Shown: in pieces, positions 43,031-51,311 of the stretch | Layout: every line of letters starts with the position of its first letter | Position numbering within the stretch: the first letter of the stretch is position 1 | Assembly (NCBI RefSeq): GCF_006094275.1 | Contig: NZ_CP034412.1 | Span: 186,001 to 250,000, forward strand | Reading direction: 5' to 3' | DNA from: Glutamicibacter creatinolyticus | Lineage (GTDB): Bacteria; Actinomycetota; Actinomycetes; Actinomycetales; Micrococcaceae | DNA length: 64,000 nucleotides | The notes under the pieces: model-generated | The model's input: the letters and a program-made list of their open reading frames with translations, nothing else | What the model was told of the DNA's origin: nothing | Databases searched by the model: none | Program-made: the position numbers and the translations under genes

Positions 43031-43135
43031 CCATCGCTTCTGGCGTTAGCACCGTCCATGCAGGAAGAGGCCTTCTCCCCGTCATGGTGGTTGCTGCGGC
43101 GTCAACGAGCCAGATCTCTCGGCCGCTCGGGATGG
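43031..43135 (-). ncRNA. SAM-I (S-box) riboswitch, ssuBAC leader
   Basis: Minus-strand aptamer: CCATC opens P1, then GAGCGGCCGAGAGATCTGG, GACGCCGCAGCAACC, a longer variable arm, TAACGCCAGAAGCGATGG closing P1. The closing GATGG overlaps the GG of the ssuB Shine-Dalgarno (GGAG), so ligand-stabilised P1 should directly block ribosome binding: a translational switch. Confidence 0.9.
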
Positions 43136-43405
43136 TTACGCCACCATGTAATCGTCCCGAACGGATGGAAGGCAAATCGTTCGTAATGTGACGAATCTTC
43201 GAAGCATACGTTTCTGGGGCCGGTAATTCTGGTATTTCTTTGATCCCTTGTGGATTCTGCATCATTCTGCCGCTTGAGGGGGTCAGGCTGTAACGTCCTG
43301 CCCATTCGCGCGATCCGGGCGTTCGACGTCATCTGCGCTTCATGCCCCGAAATATGACGCCAGGCCTTGAGCCGGCTTCGTCACCGCCGGTACAAATGAG
43401 ATGAA
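43136..43405. promoter_or_regulatory. Divergent promoter region between two S-boxes
   Basis: This 270-bp AT-richer stretch must hold the promoters of both the ssu operon (minus) and the first monooxygenase pair (plus), since each side begins with its own riboswitch. Exact -35/-10 boxes could not be assigned with confidence. Confidence 0.5.
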
Positions 43406-43489
43406 CCATCCAGAGCGGCCGAGAGATCTGGCTCCACGACGCCGCAGCAACCACCCCATGCGGGCCGGTGCTACCGCCAGGACCGATGG
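43406..43489 (+). ncRNA. SAM-I (S-box) riboswitch, first monooxygenase operon
   Basis: CCATC (P1), GAGCGGCCGAGAGATCTGG, GACGCCGCAGCAACC, GGTGCTACCGCCAGG and closing GATGG. The gene start follows 18 bases later; its GAGG Shine-Dalgarno lies seven bases beyond P1 rather than inside it, so the mechanism may differ from the ssuB switch. Confidence 0.9.
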
Positions 43490-43507
43490 AAGAATTGAGG
43501 CTCTTGC

Positions 43508-44848
43508 ATGTCATTCGGCGAACCCCAACCGGACTTCAACACGCTGTCCGACCCTGCCCAGGCCCCTGCGGGCAACGCCGTGGACCTGGACCAGCACCCC
43601 GAGCAGCTGCCCGAGCGGCAGCTGCTGAAGATCACCCCGGGGCCTGGGGCCGACGAACAATATGAACGCCTGGCCGCCACCTTCCGGCCGGTCTTCGCGC
43701 AAATCGCCGAGGGCGCGGCCCACCGGGACCGGGAGCGCATCCTGCCCTTTGAGCAAGTGGGGCTGCTGAACCGGGAACGCTTCGGGGCCCTGCGCGTCCC
43801 GGTGGACCGCGGCGGGTACGGTGCCCGCATGTCCGATGTCTTCCGCCTGCTGATTGAACTGGCCGAAGCCGACTCCCACATCGCCCAGCTCTGGCGTGCC
43901 CACCTGGCCTTCGTCGAAGACGTGCTGGCCTTCGAGGACCAGTCGCTGCAGGCCAAATGGCTGGAGCGGATCTCCGCCGGGCACATTGTGGGCAACGCCT
44001 ACACCGAACGCGGCGGCAACCGGCTGGGCAGCCTGAACACCACGGCCACCGAGCACGAGGGCCGCTGGTTCGTCACCGGGGAGAAGTACTACTGCACCGG
44101 GACCATCTTTGCCGACTGGACCATGGTGGCCGTGGCCCACCCGCAGCTGCCCGGTCGGCAGATCGCCGTCGTGGCCACCCAGCATTCCGGGGTGCGGATC
44201 CTGGATGACTGGGACGGGTTCGGCCAGCAGCTGACGGGCACCGGCACCACTACGTTCGAGCGGGTCCCGGTGGACAGCTTCATCCCGCAGCATGAGAACG
44301 ACACCGAATCGGCGATCTTCCAGCTGGTGCTGCTGGCCGTGCAGGCCGGCGTGGCCCGCGCGGCGCTGAATGACCTGCGCTCCTCGGTCCAGCTGCGCAC
44401 CCGCAGCTTCAGCACCGGCACCGGGGTCCCGGTCCGCCACGAACCGCAGGTCCTGCAGGTCGTGGGGGAGGTCTCGGCCGAGGTCTTCGCCATCGAGTCG
44501 GTGGTGATGGGCGCCGTGCTGGAGGTCGAGGCCGCCCTGGCCGACGCCAACCTGAGCCCCGCCGAACGCTATGCGGTGTGCGAGTTGGCCGCCAACCGCG
44601 CCCAATCGGTCACCCAGCCGCTGACCATCGGGGTGACCAGCAAGCTCTTTGACCCGCTGGGCGCCTCGGCCACCAAGGCCAGCTGCAACATGGACCGGCA
44701 CTGGCGCAACGCCCGCACCATCGCCACCCACAACCCCGCCATCTACAAATCCCGCATCGTGGGCGACTACGAGATCAACGCGGTGCCCCCGGTGCGGCTG
44801 AACGCCACCGGGGACGTCCCCGCCCCGGGCCAGGTCAGCTTCCGCTAG
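43508..44848 (+). CDS. DszC/SfnC-like flavin-dependent monooxygenase (acyl-CoA dehydrogenase fold)
   Basis: 446 aa. The acyl-CoA dehydrogenase-type fold begins near residue 50 (ADEQYERLAATFRPVF); typical group marks are NAYTERGGNRLG, FVTGEKYYCTG, RILDDWDGFGQ and the late DRHWRNARTIATHNP. Enzymes of this group (DszC, SfnC) use reduced FMN and O2 to oxygenate organosulfur compounds. Compared with its paralogue at 54886 it has an extra ~35-residue N-terminal extension. It follows an S-box and precedes an LLM monooxygenase, a pairing expected for stepwise C-S cleavage. Substrate unknown. Confidence 0.85.
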   Translation: MSFGEPQPDFNTLSDPAQAPAGNAVDLDQHPEQLPERQLLKITPGPGADEQYERLAATFRPVFAQIAEGAAHRDRERILPFEQVGLLNRERFGALRVPVDRGGYGARMSDVFRLLIELAEADSHIAQLWRAHLAFVEDVLAFEDQSLQAKWLERISAGHIVGNAYTERGGNRLGSLNTTATEHEGRWFVTGEKYYCTGTIFADWTMVAVAHPQLPGRQIAVVATQHSGVRILDDWDGFGQQLTGTGTTTFERVPVDSFIPQHENDTESAIFQLVLLAVQAGVARAALNDLRSSVQLRTRSFSTGTGVPVRHEPQVLQVVGEVSAEVFAIESVVMGAVLEVEAALADANLSPAERYAVCELAANRAQSVTQPLTIGVTSKLFDPLGASATKASCNMDRHWRNARTIATHNPAIYKSRIVGDYEINAVPPVRLNATGDVPAPGQVSFR

Positions 44849-44893
44849 TCCCGCCCGCCACCATCGAATCAAACCCCCGAAAGAAGGACCGCC

Positions 44894-46297
44894 ATGAGCC
44901 GCACACCCCGCGAAATCCTGTTCAACGCCTTTGACATGAACTGCGTCGCCCACCAGTCGCCCGGACTCTGGCGCCACCCGCAGGACCAAGCCGCAAGCTA
45001 CAACACCCTGGGCTACTGGACCCACCTGGCCAAGGTGCTGGAAAAGGGCAAGTTCGACGGGCTGTTCATCGCCGATGTGCTGGGCACCTATGACGTCTAC
45101 AACGGCACCAACGAATCCCCGCTGCGCACCGGCGCCCAGGCCCCGGTCAACGACCCGATTCTGCTGGTCTCCGCCATGGCCGCGGTCACCGAGAACCTCG
45201 GCTTCGGCATCACCGCGGGCACCGCCTACGAGCACCCGTACCCGTTCGCCCGCCGCCTGGCCACCCTGGACCACCTCACCGGGGGCCGGGTCGGCTGGAA
45301 CGTGGTCACCGGCTACCTGCCCTCCGCCGCGCGCAACATGGGCCAGGAAGACCAGATGGAGCACGACGAACGCTACGACCACGCCGATGAGTACCTGGAA
45401 GTGGTGTACAAGCTGCTGGAGGGCTCCTGGGAAGATGACGCGGTCAAGGCCGACAAGGTCCGCGGCATCTACACCAACCCGGAGCAGGTGCACCCGATCA
45501 ACCATGAGGGCAAGTACTTCAAGGTACCGGGCATCGCCATCACCGAACCGAGCACCCAGCGCACCCCGGTGATCTACCAGGCCGGGGCCTCCAGCCGCGG
45601 GGTGAAGTTCGCGGCCGAGAACGCGGAGGCCGTCTTCGTCACCTCGCCGACCCGGGAAATGCTCAAGGCCACCGTCACCAAGATCCGTGACGCCGCCGAG
45701 GCCGCCGGCCGGGACCGCTACGACATCAAGATCTTCGCCATGCAGACCATCATCACCGGCCAGGACTCGGCCACCGCGCAGGCGAAGTACGAGGACTACA
45801 AGTCCTACGCTGACGTCGAGGGGGCACTGGTGCTGATCTCCGGGTGGATGGGGGTGGACCTCTCGGCCTACGACCCGGACGACGTGATCGGCTCGAACGT
45901 GAAGTCCAACGCGATCCAGTCTTCCGTGGAGACCTTCCAGAAGGCCAGCGGCGACGAGGGCTCACCGTGGACCATCCGGCAGCTGGCCGAGTGGGTCGGC
46001 GTGGGCGGTTTCGGCCCGATCACCGTCGGTTCGGGCGCCGAGGTAGCCGAGAAGCTGATCGACTGGGTGGACTACACCGACGTGGACGGGTTCAACCTCG
46101 CCTACGCGATCACCCCGGGAACCTTTGAGGACATCGTCGAGTATGTGGTTCCCGAACTGCAGGCCCGCGGCGCCTACAAGACCGAGTATGCCGAAGGCTC
46201 GCTGCGCAACAAGCTCTTCGGTGCCGGCGACCGGGTCAAGGACACCCACCGCGCCGCCCAGTACAAGATCGCCAACCGCCTGGCTGCCGCCCGCTAG
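44894..46297 (+). CDS. LLM flavin-dependent monooxygenase (NtaA/SnaA/DszA family)
   Basis: 467 aa, bacterial luciferase-like TIM barrel of the NtaA/SnaA/DszA group. Characteristic stretches are LWRHPQDQA, GKFDGLFIADVLG, HLTGGRVGWNVVTGYL and VIYQAGASSRGVKFAAENAEAVF. It needs reduced FMN from a separate reductase, none of which is nearby. AGAAGGA precedes the ATG, 45 bp after the DszC-like gene, so both are in one SAM-controlled operon. Likely acts on the product of the upstream enzyme. Confidence 0.88.
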   Translation: MSRTPREILFNAFDMNCVAHQSPGLWRHPQDQAASYNTLGYWTHLAKVLEKGKFDGLFIADVLGTYDVYNGTNESPLRTGAQAPVNDPILLVSAMAAVTENLGFGITAGTAYEHPYPFARRLATLDHLTGGRVGWNVVTGYLPSAARNMGQEDQMEHDERYDHADEYLEVVYKLLEGSWEDDAVKADKVRGIYTNPEQVHPINHEGKYFKVPGIAITEPSTQRTPVIYQAGASSRGVKFAAENAEAVFVTSPTREMLKATVTKIRDAAEAAGRDRYDIKIFAMQTIITGQDSATAQAKYEDYKSYADVEGALVLISGWMGVDLSAYDPDDVIGSNVKSNAIQSSVETFQKASGDEGSPWTIRQLAEWVGVGGFGPITVGSGAEVAEKLIDWVDYTDVDGFNLAYAITPGTFEDIVEYVVPELQARGAYKTEYAEGSLRNKLFGAGDRVKDTHRAAQYKIANRLAAAR

Positions 46298-46314
46298 CGG
46301 CCAGCGGTGAACAG

Positions 46315-46367
46315 GGCGGCGCGGCCGCGGAAAAACCCGTCACTGGTCTTTCCGCGGCCGCGCCGCC
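46315..46367. terminator. Strong bidirectional terminator
   Basis: GGCGGCGCGGCCGCGGAAA pairs perfectly with TTTCCGCGGCCGCGCCGCC across a 15-nt loop. It lies between the converging LLM monooxygenase and gamma-glutamyltransferase genes. Confidence 0.85.
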
Positions 46368-46388
46368 TTCGGTGTGGATGCGCGGGAG

Positions 46389-48230
46389 CTACTTGTGCTT
46401 CTTGTGTCCCTTCAGCTGCTTCACCACCATCGCCGAGCCGCCCCCGCGCCGGGTCGGTTCGGCCGCGGCGGTCAGCTTGCCCCGCGGGCCGATCTCCACG
46501 GCCGCCACCGCACCGATCTCCGCCTGCGGGGTAAAGGAATCCCCGGACGGCACGAACTGGTGGCCGAAGGGCTCCAGCATCCGGGCATCATCGGCAATGA
46601 ACTCCGGTTCGGCGGTGACCGCGGTGGTGTTGCGCTGTGAGGCGCGCGGCGCGGCAATCGCCTCGGAAATCTCCATGCCCAGATCCACGCGGTTGACCAG
46701 GGTCTGCAGCACCGTGGTGATGATCGTCGAGCCGCCCGGGGAGCCAACCGCCAGCACCGGCTTGCGGTCCTTGAGCACAATGGTCGGCGCCATGGAGGAG
46801 CGCGGCCGCTTGCCCGGCTCGATGCGGTTCGGGTCGGCCGGATCGTAGACGGTGGAGAAGTCGGTCAGCTCGTTGTTGAGCAGGAACCCGCGGCCCGGCA
46901 CCACGATGCCCGAACCGCCGGTCTGTTCAATGGTCAGCGTGTAGGACACGACGTTGCCCCACCGGTCGGCCACCGACAGGTGCGTGGTCGAGATGTTCTC
47001 CGTGTCCTTCTCCTGCGCCACCACACCGGCTTCGGTGGGGCAGCGCCCGTCGTAGTTGGCGGCATCGCCCGGCGCTACCGGTTTCACGGAGGCGCGCTGC
47101 GGATCCAGGGCGCAGGCCCGCTCGGCCCCGAAGAGCCGGTCGGTCAGCTGGCGGGTGGGCACATCGACGAATGCCGGATCCCCGACGTATTTGCCGCGGT
47201 CGGCAAACGCCAGGGCGCTGGCCTCCAGGTAGTGGTGCAGCGCGTCGGGTCGCGGCATCGTGGAAAGCTGGAACCGATTCAGGATGTTCAGGGCCTCGCC
47301 GACCGTGGTGCCCCCACTGCTGGAGGGGGCCATCCCGTAGACGTCCAGGCCGCGATAGTTCACCCTGGTCGGCTTCTGCTTTACGACCTTGTAGCGTGCC
47401 AGGTCCGCGGCGGTCATGTGGCCGGCTGGCACGGGCAGCTCGGTTCCCGGCACCACCGGCGGGGCCTGCACGGTCGCGGCGATCTGCTCGGCGAGCTCAC
47501 CGCGGTAGAACGAGTTGATGCCCCGGCGCGCAATCATGCGGTAGGTCTTGGCCAAATCGGGGTTCTTGAACACGCTGCCCACCTTGGGGGCATCCCCCCG
47601 GGGAAGGTACAGCTTCCGGGTGGACTCGAAGGCCTCGAACCGCTCCTTGTTATCCAGGGTTTGCTCGCGGAACGTCTCATCCACGACGAAGCCGCGCGTG
47701 GCCGTCTTGATGGCCGGCTGCAGGGCCTTGCCCAGGCTCATCGTTCCCCAGCGGTCCAGGGCCTCATCCCAGGTGGCCAGCGTGCCGGGCACGCCCACGG
47801 ACACCCCGCTGGTCACCAGCTCCGGGGTGAAGGGGTAGGGGCTGCCGGTCTGCGGATCAATGAAGGCGTCGTGGGGCATGGCGGACGGGGCGGTTTCCCG
47901 ACCGTCCAGCGTGCTGATCTTCCGGGTGTCGGCGTCGTAGTACATGAAGTAGCCTCCGCCGCCAATGCCGGCGCTGTAGGGTTCGGCGACTCCCAGTGTC
48001 GCGGCGGCGGCCACCGCCGCGTCCACGGCGTTGCCGCCGCGGCGCAACACGGAAATCGCCGCGGAGGTGGCCTCCGGGTCGACGGTGGCCACGGCGCCAC
48101 CGTAACCGGTGGCGGTGGCTTGCTTTTCGGTTTGGCGTGGTTCTGCCTGGGCCGGCGCCAGACTGAGCGCGGTCAAGCCCAACGCCAGGCTGATCGCGCA
48201 GGCTGGGGCGCGAAGTGATCGTGGGTGCAC
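46389..48230 (-). CDS. ggt: Gamma-glutamyltransferase
   Basis: 613 aa with an N-terminal signal peptide (cleavage near AQA-E30). The Ntn-hydrolase precursor self-cleaves before a threonine, seen as ENISTTHLSV (T415), giving large and small subunits. The oxyanion and substrate loops GSPGGSTIITTVLQ and RPRSSMAPTIV are present. It hydrolyses gamma-glutamyl compounds such as glutathione outside the membrane, releasing a source of cysteine, which suits its place among sulfur genes, although no S-box precedes it. GTG start after AAGGAG. Confidence 0.93.
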   Translation of the reverse strand: MHPRSLRAPACAISLALGLTALSLAPAQAEPRQTEKQATATGYGGAVATVDPEATSAAISVLRRGGNAVDAAVAAAATLGVAEPYSAGIGGGGYFMYYDADTRKISTLDGRETAPSAMPHDAFIDPQTGSPYPFTPELVTSGVSVGVPGTLATWDEALDRWGTMSLGKALQPAIKTATRGFVVDETFREQTLDNKERFEAFESTRKLYLPRGDAPKVGSVFKNPDLAKTYRMIARRGINSFYRGELAEQIAATVQAPPVVPGTELPVPAGHMTAADLARYKVVKQKPTRVNYRGLDVYGMAPSSSGGTTVGEALNILNRFQLSTMPRPDALHHYLEASALAFADRGKYVGDPAFVDVPTRQLTDRLFGAERACALDPQRASVKPVAPGDAANYDGRCPTEAGVVAQEKDTENISTTHLSVADRWGNVVSYTLTIEQTGGSGIVVPGRGFLLNNELTDFSTVYDPADPNRIEPGKRPRSSMAPTIVLKDRKPVLAVGSPGGSTIITTVLQTLVNRVDLGMEISEAIAAPRASQRNTTAVTAEPEFIADDARMLEPFGHQFVPSGDSFTPQAEIGAVAAVEIGPRGKLTAAAEPTRRGGGSAMVVKQLKGHKKHK

Positions 48231-48530
48231 AGCTACCCGCTCCTTGGGGGGTTGATGGGTTCTGACCCCCTCAAGCTAGGCGAAGTGCACCACATCGAAT
48301 GGAAGTGACACGCATCACATCCCAAAAGTTGTGGTTGTACTGAGGAACCGGCTTTCGGCGCAGTGCCTCCTGGGCGGGGCCGTCCTTCGGAGAGGAGCCG
48401 GTGGTTTCTGCGCACGAAGCACCATATGCCTTTCCCGCCGATTTTTGCGCGCAACCTTGGTTCCGGGCAGAGGCAATGAAAGGCCCCTGTGCAGCGCCGG
48501 CCCATGGCGGAAAGCACTAGGCTTGGGGCC

Positions 48531-49064
48531 ATGGATTCCTCGGCCTCCCGGTTCCCGCCGGTCGGCCTCGCGCGGGCAAGACAATTGTGGGGCGATTATG
48601 TGCTTTGGGCAGGGGGCGGGGGCCTGCGACCCGAGGTGTTGCCTGTCGTTGACTACTTCGGGGACAGTCCCGCGTTGGCCGATGCGTTGCTGCGCGCAGT
48701 TTCCGACGGGGATAAGCGCGCAACCTCGAGCCTGGAGAACGAGTACACGGCAAGCGGTGAACCGTTGCCGGAGGCAGGCGCCTATTGGCTAGCCTGCGAT
48801 TCCACCGGTACGGCGCGTCTCATCCTGCAGACCACCGAGGTCACCTTGGCGGCTTTTGATCACGTGGACGCCGATTTCGCCTTTGCCGAAGGGGAGGATG
48901 ACCGCTCGTTGGCCAGCTGGCGCCGCGAGCATGAGAAGTACTGGCGTCGCACCCAGCGGGTTGCTGGACACCAATGGGATCCGACCCTGACGTCGCAGCC
49001 GGGTTTCCGGGTCGTGCTTGAGCGTTTCGTTGTCGCCTGGCCTATGGGCCCCGGCAGGGCGTAG
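48531..49064 (+). CDS. ASCH domain protein
   Basis: 177 aa from ATG 48531. The ASCH-type beta-barrel is suggested by DGDKRATSSLENEYTASGEPLPEAGAY-like sequence (residues ~60-85), ARLILQTTEVTLAAFDHVD and the end motif VVLERFVV. ASCH domains are related to PUA folds and bind RNA or nucleosides; its role here is unknown. It lies between ggt and the second sulfur operon with no clear functional tie. Confidence 0.8.
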   Translation: MDSSASRFPPVGLARARQLWGDYVLWAGGGGLRPEVLPVVDYFGDSPALADALLRAVSDGDKRATSSLENEYTASGEPLPEAGAYWLACDSTGTARLILQTTEVTLAAFDHVDADFAFAEGEDDRSLASWRREHEKYWRRTQRVAGHQWDPTLTSQPGFRVVLERFVVAWPMGPGRA

Positions 49065-49462
49065 CCCCCAGCGGTTTTTCCGCGCCGGTGGATCGGCCGG
49101 CTCGTGGATGAGGAATCTGTACAGGGTTTCACAGGGCTCCAACTGCGGGACAGGGGCAAGCAGGCCCGGCCCTGCGGCTGCTGCACGGTGCTGCCCCCGG
49201 TCCGCGGATGCGTGTAAGACCCGCGCCACCCGCTACAGCGGGCGCGGTGGCACCGGCGCCATCCTGCCGGGGGGATTGTCAAGGATCTGCGGTTTTCGCC
49301 TTCACATAATGACTTACCGGCGCATGTGACCCCATTGTTACGGTGCTGCCGAGCCTTTGTCGCCTCCTCGGTGACGATGTGACGTCGATGTTTCGTCATG
49401 GTTGGTCACATGAATGTCCCCGCCGCACACTGAAATCACCCGGAACACCCACCGGAACAACA
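49065..49462. other. Upstream region of the second organosulfur operon
   Basis: No gene is supported in these ~400 bp. ATGTGAC appears at 49324-49330 and 49377-49383, and its inverse GTCACAT at 49405-49411, forming a possible operator pair. The promoter for the S-box transcript must lie here, but no convincing -35/-10 pair could be fixed. Confidence 0.45.
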
Positions 49463-49547
49463 CCATCCAGAGCGACTGAGAGACCTGGCTCGTTGACGTC
49501 GCAGCAACCACCCCGACGGGGAGCGGTGCTAAGGCCAGGACCGATGG
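49463..49547 (+). ncRNA. SAM-I (S-box) riboswitch, ABC transporter operon
   Basis: CCATC (P1), GAGCGACTGAGAGACCTGG, GACGTCGCAGCAACC, GGTGCTAAGGCCAGG and closing GATGG. Base changes relative to the other three copies are compensatory or in loops (for example GCGAC/GTCGC in place of GCGGC/GCCGC), supporting a folded RNA. It is followed by a 121-base leader before the first gene. Confidence 0.9.
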
Positions 49548-49602
49548 AGATTGCTAGATTTCGCAACGGTCCCCGAACACGGGCGGATGTCTGCCTGTTT
49601 TG

Positions 49603-49658
49603 CCTCCCTTCGCGGGAGGGACCTGAATTCAGCGTGCTCCTCGGGCTAAACCGAGAGG
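49603..49658 (+). promoter_or_regulatory. Leader hairpins, likely expression platform
   Basis: Two stems lie between the S-box and the ABC gene. CCTCCC/GGGAGG (49603-49619) has a TTCGC loop. CTCCTCGG/CCGAGAGG (49637-49658) covers the AGAGGA Shine-Dalgarno nine bases before the ATG. The second could hide the ribosome site, giving translational control. Confidence 0.5.
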
Positions 49659-49668
49659 AACACGGATT

Positions 49669-51300
49669 ATGCGGCCACCACGTTTGGCGCTGAAAGCCAC
49701 CGCACTGCTTGCGGCCCTGGGGCTGTCGTTGACCGCATGCGGCGGCAGCGGCGTGGCAAGCCCGAACACCGAGTCGGCACAGTCGGCCGGCGACCCGGTG
49801 CAGGGTGGAACCCTGACCTACGCCGAGGTCACCCCCATCGACAACTGGCAGACCCAGGCGGCCCGGTTCTACGAGAAGGCCAACGTGCTGAACTCGGTGC
49901 TGGACCGGCTGACCTATTTTGACGCCGAGCAGGGCAAGCTGGTGGGGTGGATCGCCAGCGGCTTCACCTCCAACGAGGCCAAGACCCAGTACACGTTCAC
50001 CATTCGTGATGGGGTGACGTTCTCCAACGGCACCGCACTGGATGCCAAGGCCGTCAAGGCGAACCTGGACGCGCTGGGACTGGGCATCAAGGATGCGCAG
50101 ATCCAGCCGAACGTGGATTTCTCGGCGTACAAGTCCTCCAAGGTGCTGGACGGGAACAAGGTCCAGGTCACCCTGAAGCGTCCGGACGCCAACTTCCTGC
50201 GCGCCACCTCCTCGGTGACCGCCGGGCTGGTGGCCCCCGAAACGCTGAAGCTGGACAACGCCGGGCAGTCGGCGATCTCCAAGATCGTGGGTTCGGGACC
50301 GTTCGTCTTCGCCTCGGAAAAGCCCGATGAGGAAGTGGTGTTCAGCGCCCGCGACGACTACGCCTGGGCTCCGCAGGGTGCACAGAACCCGGGGGCTCCC
50401 TACCTGGATGAGCTGGTCATCAAGTACCTGCCGGAGGTTGCGCACCGTGCCGGTGCCGCCCAGTCCGGGCAGGTGGACCTGGTTCGGGGATTGCAGCCGG
50501 TGGATGAGCAGGTGCTGAAATCCGGCGGCGGCCAGGTGTTCGCCGCGCAGGGCGTGGACTTGACCACCAACAACGCCTCGGTGCGCATTGGCTCCGGGCA
50601 GCTGGCCGACGCCAAGGTCCGCCAGGCGCTGCAGGTGGGCATCGACCGCCAGGCGCTGAAGGACACCGTGCTTTCGGACAGCTATGTGATTTCCGCATCG
50701 ATTCTGAACCACAAGGCCCCGGGCTTCGTGGACTTCTCCGCGGAATTGGCCTACGACCCGGCGCGCTCCAAGGAGCTGCTGGATGAGGCCGGCTGGGTTC
50801 CGGGACCGGATGGGATCCGGCAGAAGGACGGGAAGAAGCTGGAGGTCACCGTCGCCTCCTCGAACAACTCGGTGGTCATCAAGCCGGCCTTCGAACTTAT
50901 TGAGCAGCAGTGGCGCGAGATCGGGGTCAAACTGGTGAACCGGGCAGCGGACAACACGTTCCTGACCAGTGCCCTGGTCGATGACAAGGTCGAATTCTTC
51001 GGCACCCGGCAGTTCGCCTACGGCGGGCTGGGGCCGGTCTTCGGGCCGGCGAACAACACCCAGACGCTGAACGCGGACGAAGAGCTGAACGAACTGTTCA
51101 CCCGGGAACAGGCGGCCACCACCGAGCAGGAGCACCTGAAGCTGATCGGTGAGGAACAGCGTGCCCTGGTGCTGGACAAGGCCCTGACCCTGGTGCTGTG
51201 GGATGAGGTCCAGGTCTACGGCGCGCATTCGGGCACCCACGTCGACTTCACCTCCGGCACCGCCCCGATCTTCCAGGGCGCCTGGAAGAGCGGCAAGTAG
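49669..51300 (+). CDS. Peptide/nickel-type ABC substrate-binding lipoprotein
   Basis: 543 aa, SBP family 5. The signal peptide ends at SLTAC (C24). Conserved parts include the opening QGGTLTYAEV, YTFTIRDGVTFSNGTALDAKAVKANLD and the late EELNELFTREQAA. Family members bind dipeptides, oligopeptides, nickel complexes, opines or glutathione. Encoded first after an S-box and upstream of matching permeases, ATPase and monooxygenases, its cargo is expected to contain sulfur; the compound is unknown. Confidence 0.88.
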   Translation: MRPPRLALKATALLAALGLSLTACGGSGVASPNTESAQSAGDPVQGGTLTYAEVTPIDNWQTQAARFYEKANVLNSVLDRLTYFDAEQGKLVGWIASGFTSNEAKTQYTFTIRDGVTFSNGTALDAKAVKANLDALGLGIKDAQIQPNVDFSAYKSSKVLDGNKVQVTLKRPDANFLRATSSVTAGLVAPETLKLDNAGQSAISKIVGSGPFVFASEKPDEEVVFSARDDYAWAPQGAQNPGAPYLDELVIKYLPEVAHRAGAAQSGQVDLVRGLQPVDEQVLKSGGGQVFAAQGVDLTTNNASVRIGSGQLADAKVRQALQVGIDRQALKDTVLSDSYVISASILNHKAPGFVDFSAELAYDPARSKELLDEAGWVPGPDGIRQKDGKKLEVTVASSNNSVVIKPAFELIEQQWREIGVKLVNRAADNTFLTSALVDDKVEFFGTRQFAYGGLGPVFGPANNTQTLNADEELNELFTREQAATTEQEHLKLIGEEQRALVLDKALTLVLWDEVQVYGAHSGTHVDFTSGTAPIFQGAWKSGK

Positions 51301-51311
51301 GGGAGGGAAGC

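Noticed and set aside
43511-45505. Long antisense open frame opposite the first monooxygenase pair
   Set aside because: Same shadow effect; no ribosome site and no recognisable domain.
49396-51240. 614-codon minus-strand frame opposite the ABC binding protein
   Set aside because: Shadow of the binding-protein gene and of the S-box leader; no domain.
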